NCBI RefSeq assembly: GCF_016086655.4
Contig: NC_052140.2
Span: forward strand, 8,618,001-8,682,000
Length of the DNA: 64,000 nt
Source of the DNA: Lepeophtheirus salmonis
Taxonomy: Eukaryota; Arthropoda; Copepoda; Siphonostomatoida; Caligidae
Direction: 5' to 3'
The translations under genes and the position numbers were made by a program. Shown in pieces: positions 12,333 to 24,019 of the stretch (positions are counted from its first letter, which is position 1; each line of letters starts with the position of its first letter). The notes under the pieces were generated by a model. The model had not been told where the DNA came from, searched no databases, and was given only the letters and a program-made list of their open reading frames with translations.

Positions 12333-13345
12333 GTAGGCTTGTGAGCGATCAAGGAAAAAATTGCAATCAGAAATTTAATGCAATATATGGTTATAACGAT
12401 AAGGGCCACTTGCAATCAGCGATCCAATCAATTTAATTGCAGTCATATTAAAATATACAATTTCTTTAAACTTATAGGTATATATATATATATATATACC
12501 TTTTTAACTTAAATAAACGAGTTATACACTTTTTTCAAATACAATTATTTACAATATTTTACTACGATCAAAAAAAAAACTGAAATACAGTCTGCCGACG
12601 AATAATATAATATCTACATAAATAATTTCTCTTCTAGCTCTTTATTTGACATTAAGACATTGGCGTCGGATTGCATATTTTAGGACAGAAATTACCAGAA
12701 TAAATATTTCCCATTGCCTATGAACTCCAAAACTCTGACTTCACAATTGGTGTCTGTCTGTATAGTGTATATATATATGAACCAATATGAGTAGTGGTAA
12801 TTGATTTTGGCGGATGTGAGGGTTAGTTAACTTTAAAGAAAAGGAGAGTCAAGGATTTTGCTATTATAGCACCAATTGTTCTCCCTCTATGAGTGCCAAA
12901 AAGCTCTATTTGTAAATATCGGCCAAGATTTGTTGCCACGACATATATACGGATTTGAACCAATTCAAGACCGTGGTTATAAAGTTCGAGACGAAAATCA
13001 AGACCGAGACCAGTATTGTTAGTTCGAGACCAAGATCGAGTGTATTAGACCCAATCACAAGACCAAAACTTAGGTGTATAGAGACCTAGACGAAATAAAA
13101 CTATAAAAAAACAATCTTTATGGAGTTTCAAGACAAAGAAAGGTCTTGAGAACCACAACACTATTGCAGAATATGTAATTTTGTATAAATTGATCGGGAA
13201 ACATTTGTTTTTTTTTGCTATTTATGTTGCTATATGTATAAACATATAAAGATCAGGACCGATTGCAATACTGCGATCAACGATATAATATCGCCATATT
13301 ACAATCTATCCCCGATCAGAAAAAACTCCCATCAACAATCCTGAT
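12333..13345. mobile_element. MITE, family D, copy 2, interrupted
   Basis: This matches copy 1 over both halves: GTAGGCTTGTGAGCGATCAA at the start, AGTCTGCCGACGAATAAT at the middle, then after a roughly 550-bp interruption ATATGTAATTTTGTATAAAT to the AATCCTGAT end. It has diverged more than trivially from copy 1 and contains a short (TA)n run near 12480. Confidence 0.7.
12620..13168. mobile_element. Insertion inside MITE copy 2
   Basis: This block is absent from copy 1, so it was inserted later. Its right part (about 12970-13160) has repeated GAGAC and AAGACC motifs (CAAGACCGTGG, TCAAGACCGAGACC, GGTCTTGAGAACCACAACAC) typical of a separate short dispersed repeat. Its left part has no recognised identity. 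The boundaries are good to about 10 bp. Confidence 0.6.
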
Positions 13346-13965
13346 AACATCTGATGAACAAAATACATACGACTCAAAGATTTTCCTGAGAATGATACAG
13401 TTGAATCCTCATGAAACTGCATGAAATTAACCCGGCCTTGTCCTACATATTTCTTATATTCAAAGTTTCATTTTATAAACTATACATAAGGGATATATTT
13501 TATTATTTCTTGTGAAATGTCACAATTCATCTCAGGTACGCTATGATGAAATAGAGTTCAATGCAACTCTATCATCCTGTGAGCCAAAAAAACCCTAGAA
13601 AAGTTAATAAATAAAATATATGAAATTTTAGTCTCTTGTCATTATATACGATCTTGATTATGAGTAGGTATGCGGCATTTGTAGAGGATAACACAGTTTA
13701 GTGATAAGAAAAGGGAAGATAGTTGATATGTGTGGCCTTTTTTAATTTTTCTCATTTCCTTATAGGGCATTACCTCGCTAAAAAAAATATAAAGAGTATT
13801 TTGTTGTCAGCTGTGGTTGTTTCTGGTTCTATTCCCTTCATTAGTGTTCTGAGCGTTGATTGGTTGATTTTGAATTAGCTACTTTGAAAGCTCTGAACAA
13901 TTCCAACAATCACTAAATATACTGGGGTACTTTAAAGTTTCTAGATAGCCTCCAAATCCGTGACA
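13346..13965. other. No recognisable feature
   Basis: AT-rich sequence between repeats; no gene or repeat copy recognised. Confidence 0.45.
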
Positions 13966-14523
13966 GGTAATTTCATTCCTGTAAATTCATCCCCGGACAT
14001 GTCATTCCCACTCTGAAGAGGGATATTTAGGGACATCATACGGCTTATGTTTCTAAACTACTTAGTAGTTTTTATTTAGGGCTGATGAGGGAGGGCTGGG
14101 CAGTCGGCACTGGATATGAGGTATGACTACTGATAGATGAGAGACGGATATGAATGATATATTGTAATTATGGATTAGAAATGACGTCATGATAAATGTT
14201 AATAGTGAGTAGGAGGAATCCGGATCCGTGGATAGTATTTATAACTCGGGAAATAGAAGTAAATCTCGGAATTACTCTTCTTTTTCTTCTAATTCCCAAG
14301 GTATAAATACCGTAAATCATTCACATCCGTCTCCCATACATCAATAGTTATCGATAATTGCTGACTGTCCAGTCCTCCCTCTACTCCCCGAAACAAAAAC
14401 TATTAAGCTGTTTAGAAACCTAAACCAAATGACGTCACTAAATATCCCCTTCAAAGTGCGAATGAAAGGTCTGGGGAAGAATTTTACAGGGAATGAATTT
14501 ACTAGGAATGAAATCACCTTACA
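13966..14523. mobile_element. Foldback (long imperfect inverted repeat) element
   Basis: The left half from 13966 (AGGTAATTTCATTCCTG, AAGAGGGATATTTAGGGAC, TTTCTAAACTACTTAGTAG, GAGACGGATATGAATGAT) recurs in reverse complement in the right half ending near 14523. There it reads AGGTGATTTCATTCCTAG, GAAGGGGATATTTAGTGAC, TTTCTAAACAGCTTAATAG, GAGACGGATGTGAATGAT. The arms are about 200-250 bp and meet near 14260-14285. It encodes nothing. The left arm holds an extra segment (about 14165-14235) not matched on the right. Confidence 0.8.
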
Positions 14524-15057
14524 TCCTCTAAGTCATTCCACATGAACTTATTGTTTTATTTTTTAAAAGAAAACATTCGTTTGTTACAACTCATATGTTT
14601 TGAGGAAAAATATAAATAAATACTTTCACAAATTTGAAACTAAACAGGCATTGGAACAATAGAAGAATTGAAATACAGGTATATTCTGTTTAGTTTTTTT
14701 TCTTTTTTTCTCTCATTCTAACCATTTTTTTAGGAAACCAAAATATAATGGTGAAACTTGCCTTCGTTATTAATGAAAATAAAGATAATATTGTTTTTTT
14801 ATTTTGAATTCAAACTCCATTGAAAATGGCAATAAAATAATGCAATAATAATGCAAAATAGATTAAACAAAAAAATTTTCAAAAAATTATATTGTCTTTA
14901 AGACTAACTTCGTTGATTTCAGGCAATTTCATGAGTTTCAGATAGTTGATAGTAACTTAATATTTTTAAATCTAACTATAATTGAAAATTTTATGAAAAT
15001 GCTCTACATAATAATCTGCAGGATTATATATATACTTGGATGTACCCGTATTAATCA
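14524..15057. other. No recognisable feature
   Basis: AT-rich stretch leading into the minisatellite; nothing recognised. Confidence 0.45.
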
Positions 15058-15648
15058 TTTTATTAGGAATTATTTTATTATACAACTACTAAAAATACAA
15101 AAACAAACTCCCTAATCCTCTTTTTTCCTTTAATACGAATTATTTTATTGTACAACTACTAATACAAACTCGCTAATTCTCTTCCTTCCCTTTATTACGA
15201 ATTATTTTATTGTACAACTACTAAGACAAACTCGCTAATCCTCTTCCTTCCCTTTATTACGAATTATTTTATTATGTAACTGCTAAAAATACTAAGACAA
15301 ACTCGCTAATCCTCATTTTTTCCTTTATTACGAATTATTTTATTGTACAACTACTAAGACAAACTCGCTAATCCTCTTCTTTACCTTTAATACGAATAAT
15401 TTTACTATGTAACTACTAAAAATACTAAGACAAACTCCCTAATCCTCTTCTTTCCTTTTATTACGAATTATTTTATTGTGCAACTACTAAGACACACTCG
15501 CTAATCCTCTTCTTCACCTTTATTACGAATTATTTTATTATGTAACTGCTAAAAATACTAAGACAAACTCGCTAATCCTCATCTTTCCCTTTATTACGAA
15601 TTATTTTATTATGCAACTACTAAGAATACTAAGACAAACTTGCTAATC
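15058..15648. repeat. Minisatellite, nine 61-71-bp units
   Basis: There are nine tandem units, each containing TTATTACGAATTATTTTATT then (G/A)(C/T)AACTACTAA, then ACAAACTCGCTAATCCTC and a pyrimidine-rich tail. Two unit types occur: a short one of about 62 bp, and a long one of about 71 bp with an extra AAAATACTA. They partly alternate (long, short, short, long, short, long, short, long, long). A solitary diverged unit is at 45211-45250. Confidence 0.9.
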
Positions 15649-16352
15649 CTGAACATAAAAACATAGACCTACTATAATATTATATTATAGGAAATCTTTT
15701 TATATATATTTTAGGGTGGGCTTGCTTTTCGGAACTTTTTGGAAAAATTGCATGGTTTTGATCGAATGCCCGTTTTTAAAAAATATATCCTTGAATTGTT
15801 ATATTTATACTTATATTTTGGTGAAAATTTTTTCGATCCCGACGAAAATATTTAGTAAATGGACAAGATTATTTAATTTTTTTTTGGGTGGGGGGGGAGC
15901 TACAGCCCCTCCAGCCCCCTTCTGCGGACTCCCCTATAGAGTTGAGCATTGAATTGTTTGTAAAGTATATAATTATTAATTTCATCATGAGACTGCAATG
16001 ATAAATAATTTTTTCTCAAGCATAGTAATATACAAGTCTATATATAGCTATAAACCTTCAACAAGACATATCGAATGAGTAAATAGATACAAAAAACAAT
16101 AAATAATAATAACAGAAATGACATTGTGAACTATATGACTATTGTTTTATGAGTCATGTGTATTTGTAGAGTTGTACATATGTCGTAAGACTATGTATTT
16201 TTTCTTTATCAGGCAATAAATCTAGCTTATATTTTCCATACATATATTGTTTAGCCGTTCACAGGTTCTAGTTATCTTCAATAATCTAGCACTTTTATAA
16301 ATAATACGTTTACATATTACATAAATAGTATTTAATTCATGGAAGATTAAAA
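15649..16352. repeat. Family G end and flanking unique sequence
   Basis: At 15886-15942 the run of G followed by AGCTACAGCCCCTCCAGCCC is the GC-rich end of family G, in the right-end orientation. The low-complexity DNA to its left (15715-15880) may be the rest of a truncated copy. The remainder has no recognisable feature. Confidence 0.5.
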
Positions 16353-17520
16353 TCTGTATATATATGAAAGAGAGATTGTGTGTGTAAATGTCCTTTATTC
16401 GTTCCCACACCGCTGAACCTAGGAGGCTGAAATTTGGGGAGGTCTTATAACAAAATGCCATAACCAAAATACAAAAACCATTATTTGCAGCTCAAGGAGA
16501 CTATATACGTGGTTGAGTTATTTTTCAGAAAGAGATCAGCGTTTTAAAAAGCAACTATATGAATAACTACGTTTTTTAAATCTATTCAAAATCAATAAAG
16601 CTATGGCTTAAAAAAAGAAATCGGTGAAAATTGCAATTTCGTTTATTTCAAGTCCAAAAAAAATGAAGTTCCAAAGGAATATGGCATGAGTAAATGTAAT
16701 AAAGCTTGTGGAAATTTGTCTGGAGATTCGTTTGCATATAATTTTGCCACATAAAAATGGATGTTAAACTGAAATATCTGTCATTTTCTGAATAATTTTT
16801 CAATTTTTTCTCTTTTTTTTCTGCCATTTTTTGATCAAACGTAAATTTTCAGTTTTTTAAGCAAAAATGCCACAAGACGATGATTTTGAAAAAAAAAAAA
16901 AACTGACGCAACATCTTAAACGGAGTATTTGATTACATAATTTTTACAATTTTTGCAATAAAATGAACCAGTTATCGAGTGTTCTTTTTCGACAACATTT
17001 TTTTTCATAACTTTTTTGTTTTTGCAAGTATGAAAAAAATATTGGTAGTTTTTGGGTTCTTTTACAATTCCAATAGATGCTATAAACTATTTTTTTTACA
17101 AAGTTAGTGCAAAAAGGTTTTTCTACAATTTTCTTCACAAATTTCGATTTGGGAATTTTTTGAAGTAAATAAAAAATGGACTTCTCATCTAAACTTATTT
17201 TTTAGATATATATATGTTGGTATGCTATTTCAAGTTTATAATACAATATTTTTTTTAATATTCATAATAATACTACTAAGGTTATAAGAGGCAATAATAA
17301 GAGTTTTTTTGGGGGGAGGGGGTTACCTTACTTAACCCTAAGAATGCAAGAGAATAAGAATTACAATGATCCGGATTTTTTTTTACAACAACAAAAATTT
17401 ATATTATAATTATTAGTATAATTATAAGTAATATATGGAAGTATCTCCTGAATATTTTTTTAAATTTTCATAATTAATTTGACCTAGTTCAATGTGGTTT
17501 CTCTCTCCCTGTTTAGCCCG
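16353..17520 (+). mobile_element. Helitron-like non-autonomous element, copy 1
   Basis: It begins A|TCTGTATATATATGAAAG followed by a TGTG run and CCGCTGAACCTAGGAGGCTG plus AAATTTGGGG, the organisation of many arthropod Helitron 5' regions. It ends near TTTAGCCCGAGCA, the start of a Helitron-type 3' hairpin, but the CTAG terminus is missing because copy 2 starts there. No Rep/helicase is encoded. The interior aligns with 17533-18060 and 45367-46651. Confidence 0.5.
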
Positions 17521-17532
17521 AGCAGATACATA

Positions 17533-18060
17533 GGAGGGTGTGTGCTTGTGTATTTGACTTTTATAGGTACCCACACCGTTGAACCTAAGAGCCTGAAATT
17601 TTGAATGGGTACCTCTTTTGAACCTGGTTAGGCTAAAATGAGGGTGTTGATTTTTGGGGAGTCATATAAGGAGGGCTTAGGCTATACCCAATACCCAATA
17701 ACGGTTTTTGCAACTCAAGGAGACTATAGAGGGGTTGGGTTATAAATCAAAAAGTGATTGGCGTTTTAAAAAATAACTATACGAAAAACTACGTTTCTAA
17801 TTTAATTCAAAATCAAACAATTTATGGGCAAAAAATAAATTGTTCAAAATTTTCAGGTGGAAAACAATGAATTTGCAATGAAATTTTGGATTAGTAAATG
17901 AAATAAGGGTTGTACAAATTAGTCTGGAAATTTGTTTGCATATAAATTTGACTCATAAAAATGGATGTTCAACTGAAATAACTGTCATTATCTAAATAAT
18001 TTATTTATATATTTTCATCCCGTTTATTTCATTTAATTAAAAAGAATTAAATAATTTTTC
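17533..18060 (+). mobile_element. Helitron-like element, copy 2 (5' part)
   Basis: This repeats the 5' half of copy 1: CCCACACCGTTGAACCTAAG, CTGAAATTTTG, GTACCTCTTTTGAACCTGG, GCAACTCAAGGAGACTATAG and AAATGGATGTTCAACTGAAA. It lies directly after copy 1 in the same orientation and lacks the distal half and the 3' terminus. Confidence 0.55.
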
Positions 18061-18782
18061 CTAGCTTTTAATAGAAAAATTTCATATTGAAAATTTAATT
18101 TTTGAAACTTTATTCCCAAAAACTAATTTTGGAAATTTTCTTTGAATAACTATAGATTTTTGAAATTTTTTGAGGATAGGATAAAGAACTAAGCCCCCTA
18201 CAAAATTTAATCCTGTAGACGCCCCTGATAATCAAGACTTATTTGAAACTTGTTCAATTCATATAGTAAAAGTATCAACTTTGAGCCTTCTAGATGACAA
18301 TTCATTCAATTATGATAGAATTTATTACGTCCAAAAAATCGCTCTATATGCTGAAATAATTGGTGATAGATATTCAACAAACAAGGAACTGGACAATTTT
18401 TTTTAATCATATTTTTAATTACACTGACTTAATTTTTTTGATTCACTAGGTGGATCCACAGGTATTAAACTTTTTTATTGCCTGCAGTCAGTCTTCAATA
18501 TACAGTGCTAAACATAGAAATACTTTGGCACTCATAAAAAAACTGCGACTTGTAAGGCCTTAAATGTTAAGTGAGACCCATCACAAAAAGCCCTACTTAC
18601 TTCATACCAACAAAATATGTTTTATTCATATAACGATGTATAATAGTCTGTAAAATGAATGTAAATTACATTTATATTCTTTCATGAATAATACAAAATT
18701 TCTATCCAGAAACTATTCTTATTAAACCATTGGGTGCGTCGTAATATTGGGGCCAATATAAGTTCTAAATAATAATTTTGTA

Positions 18783-19936
18783 GGGGCGTCAGCAGAGGGT
18801 AGGCTGGAGGGGCTGTAGTCCTCCCCCCCAAAATAAAGAAATTATTGCCTTTAATAAGAAAATTTTTTTGTCACTCGCACAAATTATGCAGCACAGTAAA
18901 AAAAAATTTCAAAAAATTTAATTTTCAGTGAAAAGATATGGAATTTTTTTTTTTTTCTCAAAAAAAGTTAATTTTTTTGAGAGTAGCTATGGATTTTGAA
19001 ATATTTATGTCCAAAAATTTAGTATTTGAAATTTTTTTTCTAGAATTTTTTTCATAAAAAATTTAATTTTTTGATGCATACATAAAGTGCTATTTAAAAT
19101 ACCGAAAAATAAGATGCCTACTATGTGTGGTATTTTCTTCATAGAATTTATAAACTGTTGAATCGTTTTCACCAATAATGCTATAGGTGCAATAATTTAT
19201 TAACGTATTCTGAGCAGTTTTGTCTCTCGCTTTCATACTGAGCAGAGTCACTTCTATTCGAAGGAGTTTTGGGGAGGAATTTCGAAGATTCACTTGCAAA
19301 TGAGACCTCCATTTTTAATATATTTTGTTTCTTTCTTTAATCTTTTTTACGCGTAAACATTTATTTAACGATGGAAATTAGCAATATATATTGTGTATCC
19401 AAGGACAATACTCTTTTGGTTCGTGTTGCACAACCGTGATTCGAGCAATTACCCCCCTCCCTTAATTTTTTTGGTGATTTCAGGGTTTGTGATAATACTC
19501 TGGTGCTACAAATCGTACCATACAGTCCAACGAATGATTTGCAACTGATCCATGCTTGGATTCAAAATCCAGATCTCCTATAAGGTTCTTGAAGATCGCT
19601 TACCTGGTCATTTATCTCTTAATCATAGAGATACTTTACTGTATGGCTGAAGTGAATCCAAATGTGGTTTGAGTACCACAAAATAATTGACCAGCTTGAG
19701 TTTCAATATTGAACAGAAGATTAGCTACAGAAAAAGCAGTCCTATGTTTCAACAAAACTTTTCTCACAATTTCAGATGCAATTAAGGCTTGATGGAAGAT
19801 CTCTCGGATTATTGGTTCAAGTCAAACTTACCAACTAGTTCATACATAAGTACTCCCTCACGTTGTTGTTGATCTTTTTTTTTTTTGGGGGGGCTACAGT
19901 CCCTCCAGCCGACTCCCTTTGGATAACCCTAACCCT
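18783..19936. mobile_element. AT-rich element with GC-rich inverted ends (family G)
   Basis: The left end AGGCTGGAGGGGCTGTAGTC (about 18801-18820) and the right end, which reads GGCTGGAGGGACTGTAGCCC when reverse-complemented (about 19888-19911), form inverted repeats of about 40 bp with flanking G/C runs. The interior begins with the same low-complexity AAATTTTTTCAAAAAA sequence as at 4318-6443. It then passes into more complex DNA with longer open stretches on the minus strand (19090-19299 and 19495-19810) that may be captured or older host sequence. No protein family was recognised. Confidence 0.6.
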
Positions 19937-21059
19937 ACTTAAGTAAACTTTTTGAGACTATTGTCTGTGAAGTAGCTTGATAGAGGCAAATATTTCTTTG
20001 ATAATCATGCTTTAATCATTCATGGACATGTTTTTTGAAGTAGTACAGCTTGGCATTGGTACAAGCCAACTATTTATATGTTGAATTTTATCAACCTATG
20101 CTAATAAAAATAAAAATTCTAGGTTGAATTTAATTATCTAAATTAAAGTCAAAAATCTTTAAATAGCTTCCTGTATATGATGTTAAGTATCATTTTTTTC
20201 TCAGCAAAATTTTCCTTCTAAAAAATACGACGATAAATCAATTAAAAAAAAGTCACAAAAATAATACAAAAAATTAAGCAGTAATTTCATAACATTTAAA
20301 ATAGAAGGATAAATAAACGAAAATAGTTATCCTGTAGATACGGAGTAGCTTTTAAATTTCTTATAATTGTGTATTAATCCGTGGAAGAATTTTAAGTTTT
20401 TATCCGGAAATGAGGATAGTACGATAGTTAACATTCTTGGCTATCTATATTCATACCCACAAATTAGAATATAAAGCCAATAATTCATTCAAATAGCTCA
20501 AAGAAATATTGGGCTATGTGTATTTATGAAATAAAAAATTATGAAACTTAACTACAAAATAAAAAAGTTTGAGTAATTGCTATGAAGTAAAAAAAAAAAA
20601 AAAATCTCCTTCTTTTGAAGTTTGTTCCATATATAAGTGAATAACATAAATTTGACGTTTTTTCTCAAATCTGATTTTATGCAAACTTAAAAATTATGCA
20701 AATCCTATCCCTATTGCTTATACTCTATTTTCCTTCAAATAGCTCAAAATATATTGAATGCAATTTTTGAAAGAGAAATTAGGGATCATGGAATGTAAGC
20801 TTGTACGTATATATTACATAGGTAATAATACATGTACATTGCACAAGCTCGTGCATGAATGCACCTAATACTTTAAAATGAAAAATGTGAAAATACACAT
20901 ATTTAAATTCCCTACTTTTTTCTTTTTAAAATTAACTATGTACGTGTGTATTACGAATAAATGTATATTTAAAAAATATATTACATATATACATGGATTC
21001 AAATAATATGAAATACCTGGATGTTTAAAAAGAAGAAACCGTAAGTTAAGTTCATTCTT
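19937..21059. other. No recognisable feature
   Basis: AT-rich sequence; no open frame with a recognisable domain and no repeat copy identified. Confidence 0.45.
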
Positions 21060-21206
21060 GAGAGCAGAGCCTGTGCGACACCCAGGAAGAATTTGGACGA
21101 CCTGAATCCCAAAGTGGTGGCTGCCTGGGACTCCATCCTCGTGTACATGGTACGTGCAGCATGCAAGTCCTTTCAAGAGAGACTTTGGGTTGGGGTCACG
21201 ACTTAG
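21060..21206 (+). pseudogene. C-terminal fragment of a Tc1-like transposase
   Basis: Forty-eight codons in one frame read ESRACATPRKNLDDLNPKVV, then AAWDSILVYMVRAACKSFQE, then RL before a stop. This is the usual last segment of Tc1-like transposases (helical tail with the ...CKSFxxRLEAVV pattern). The normal ending after the RLEAVV motif is replaced by a stop at 21204-21206. It is an isolated fragment with no inverted repeats seen. Confidence 0.7.
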
Positions 21207-21399
21207 GGTGACCATTTCGAATGAAAGTTTTTTTTACATGTTTTTGGAACTTGTTTCGACCTATGTCTATAATTGTATGCAAATTATGTAATTAGTTAAA
21301 TCATTATTACTTTAATAAACATTTAACAGAATTTTCCGTGGACCCTGTAATATGCCGGTATGCTAAAAAAATAATCGGAAATTTAAGGTTGGTCGTCCT

Positions 21400-21620
21400 G
21401 ACAATTTGAGGAATATTTGGGAAGTGAGCAGTTGTCACGACGTTTCATTCAATTAGCTACGAGCAGCTATGCTATGCAAGAAAAAACACAAATCCCCAAT
21501 CCTAATCTAGCAATTATATAGGTAGGAATTATACCTATGTCAATCCTGCCTTCAACTCTGAGTTGAATAAGGACTTACACTTTTAACTCCCGACAATCTT
21601 CAGAGTTATTATCTTTCCTT
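21400..21620 (+). repeat. Dispersed repeat family A, copy 2
   Basis: It contains CCTGACAATTTGAGGAATAT, GTTGTCACGACGTTTCATTC, TTAGCTACGAGCAGCTA and an AACTCTGAGTTGAATAAGGA segment in the family A order. It is non-coding. Confidence 0.6.
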
Positions 21621-22193
21621 GACGCACTCGAGGAGTTGTTCCCAGCATTTCAAATATAGCGACCCATTTTAGAACAAACAATCAGGAAATGACCTAAATT
21701 CATAAAATATCTACATCATCGGAGAATAAAATGATCCTGTTACAATGATGTTTGAGTTTTTTTAATAAGATTCATACAATGTGGAACTTTAGATGCTTTT
21801 GAGTCAAAAATGGATGCTAATGTAAAGCTCTTTGACTTCCTATCAGCATTATTGACCCCCATTGAAACGATTTTCTTACTTTACTTACAAAAAACCTAGC
21901 CACTAAATGAAAAAAAAAAAAAAAAATCGGACAGATCCAGGCAAATTTAGTCCAAAATCAACTAATTTGGCAATACTGATGGAAGAACATCAGCAATGTC
22001 TCTACCAGAATAAAATAGAAACCAAACATGTTCATTACTGGCTCAGACGTTGCAGTGAGTGACTTAGGGAACAGCTACATTTAGTTTGATAGTATAAATT
22101 TATATAACTTGTCTTAATATGTTTTTCATCGTGTTTTGTAAAATATAGATGGATTTTGCCTCACGTCAATAAATTATCCCATTGCATTGGTGT

Positions 22194-22245
22194 CACGACC
22201 TCTTTTGGGGTCGAGATCCACAAGTTGGGAACCATTGGGCTGGTA
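22194..22245 (-). mobile_element. hAT-like transposon end
   Basis: The reverse complement reads CCAATGGTTCCCAACTTGTG followed by a self-complementary GACCCCAAAAGAGGTC. This is the common layout of hAT superfamily non-coding ends (CAGTGGTTCCCAAC then GGGGTC inverted motifs). The element would extend towards lower coordinates, but no partner end or transposase was found. The call rests on end similarity only. Confidence 0.4.
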
Positions 22246-22777
22246 CTTACTTCATGCTACTCGTCATCCAAGAAATTCTTTCAAATAGGGGCACATTATA
22301 CAAATTTAACATAGACAAATGACCATAGGATATATTTTAAAACTAAAACCAAACTTTTTCCGTAAAAGGAAGTTGTAGTAAAAAAAAATTTATAAAATAG
22401 AAAAGTAATTCTGCGAGTCTATGTACAAAAAAAATATGTGTAAACGTCAAATCATGTATGACATCATTATTTTGATAGCTAAAGCACCATTAGTACAATA
22501 TATATGTACTAATGATTTCTACAATGTTTTCAATCACGTGATAATGTGTCACTCCTTTAACAGTTATTCACTTCTGCTAAATGTATGTATGTACTTTTAT
22601 ATAGGAAACATAAATGACCACTCATCCAAGAGAAATGGAACATGCACTTTCTTCATATTTCTTTTTAACCCTCATAATAATTTGGGAAGATTTCATTAAT
22701 TACTGTACGTTATGAATTAAATGGATTAAAAACCTTTACTCAAATGCACATTGCCATATGAGTAAATATATTTTGAT
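22246..22777. other. No recognisable feature
   Basis: A 92-codon open frame (22421-22699) has no recognisable domain and low-complexity, AT-driven composition. Confidence 0.45.
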
Positions 22778-23537
22778 GGACGGGGTTGGACAGCAAAACG
22801 TGGACGGATAATTAATGTTAATTTTCTCATTAATATAGGAAGGTTTAATCATTATTTTTTGACATTCTGGTCCAGTAATATTTTGTGAATAAGCAAACTA
22901 TAGTTAACATTTCGTCATATCATCATCAAGAGGGAGCAAAAAGCCAAAAGGCATGGCATCATAGATCTCCTAGATGCTGATGTTGAAGTAGTGAGGATTA
23001 CGGATATTGTAAAGTGCTCCAGTAGCCTGGTTTTCAAGGATTCCAAAATGAAGAATGTTCTAGAAGACCTCTCCAGGAAAGCAGGAAGTGGAGAGCACAG
23101 TTTAAAGAGGGATCCAGAGATCCTGTCCGGCTTGGAGAAGAAGATCAAGGAGGAACTAGCCATGTCGATGAATCACCTCATCAACGACTTCTCAAACCTG
23201 TTAGCACTATCAGAAGGGCCGTGAAAGGTGACTTGGGACATTCCTCATACCCCTTTTGACAGGAGTTATCAAGGCAAGAGGATCGAGAGGTAAAGAGGCA
23301 AAGAGATGTGGCCCATTCTTGCACGATTTGAACCCGCTAGACTTTGCTGTGTGGGGCACTTTGAAGAAGGAAACTAAAAAAAAAATCACAGCCAAATGTG
23401 GCTTCACTGAAGGCCCACATAGTGGCTGTATGGGAAAACTTTTCTGAGGAGTTTGTCATCAAGTCCTGGAAGGTGATATGGGTACATGTAAATATTATGA
23501 TCTTTAGGGCAGCAATTTTACAGTTTCACCCTGTATA
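22778..23537 (+). mobile_element. Internally deleted Tc1-like element (about 760 bp)
   Basis: The imperfect terminal inverted repeats are ACGGGGTTGGACAGCAAAAC at the left and, reverse-complemented, ACAGGGTGAAACTGTAAAA at the right. The plus strand inside (22920-23224) encodes KREQKAKRHGIIDLLDADVE and KCSSSLVFKDSKMKNVLEDL, the DNA-binding half. A frameshift then gives STIRRAVKGDLGHSS. After an internal deletion of the first two catalytic motifs, HDLNPLDFAVWGTLKKET and, in another frame, NVASLKAHIVAVWENFSEEF give the C-terminus. It is inactive and belongs to the same group as 8776-9929 and 51171-52309. Confidence 0.8.
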
Positions 23538-24019
23538 AATGACTGAAAAGAACTGGGAAAACATCATTTATAGAACGGATTTTATTAAATAATATAAAAC
23601 TTATCTTTAATATACTCAAAAATATTTAGAATTGGACCATTAAATTTTGATTTGTTTCTTTTATCGATAGTACTTTAGGGATATCATTCCCTATTCGAAG
23701 ACTATATTCTTATGATCTTTATTATTACTCTGTTTATCTTATATTATTATATATAAATACGATTGATTATTCTTCATCTGTATAGAGTACGCCACCGAGT
23801 ACACAAAGAGGTCGCCAAAGTACAATGTTTCTTATCAAAGTTTAATTACAAAAATAGACCCAACTATATTTCTATCAGGTTCAGTCCTTACGTTTTTTGG
23901 CCTTTTCCGTTTTTTTAAGGTTAAATGGTTTTTTATTTATTTGATAGATAAAATTATGCCCTAGAATGTTGTAATAAAAATTATATAGCAGAGTTGTAAA
24001 AAATATGATCTTCTGGTAG
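23538..24019. other. No recognisable feature
   Basis: Nothing recognised between the Tc1-like element and the next family A copy. Confidence 0.45.
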
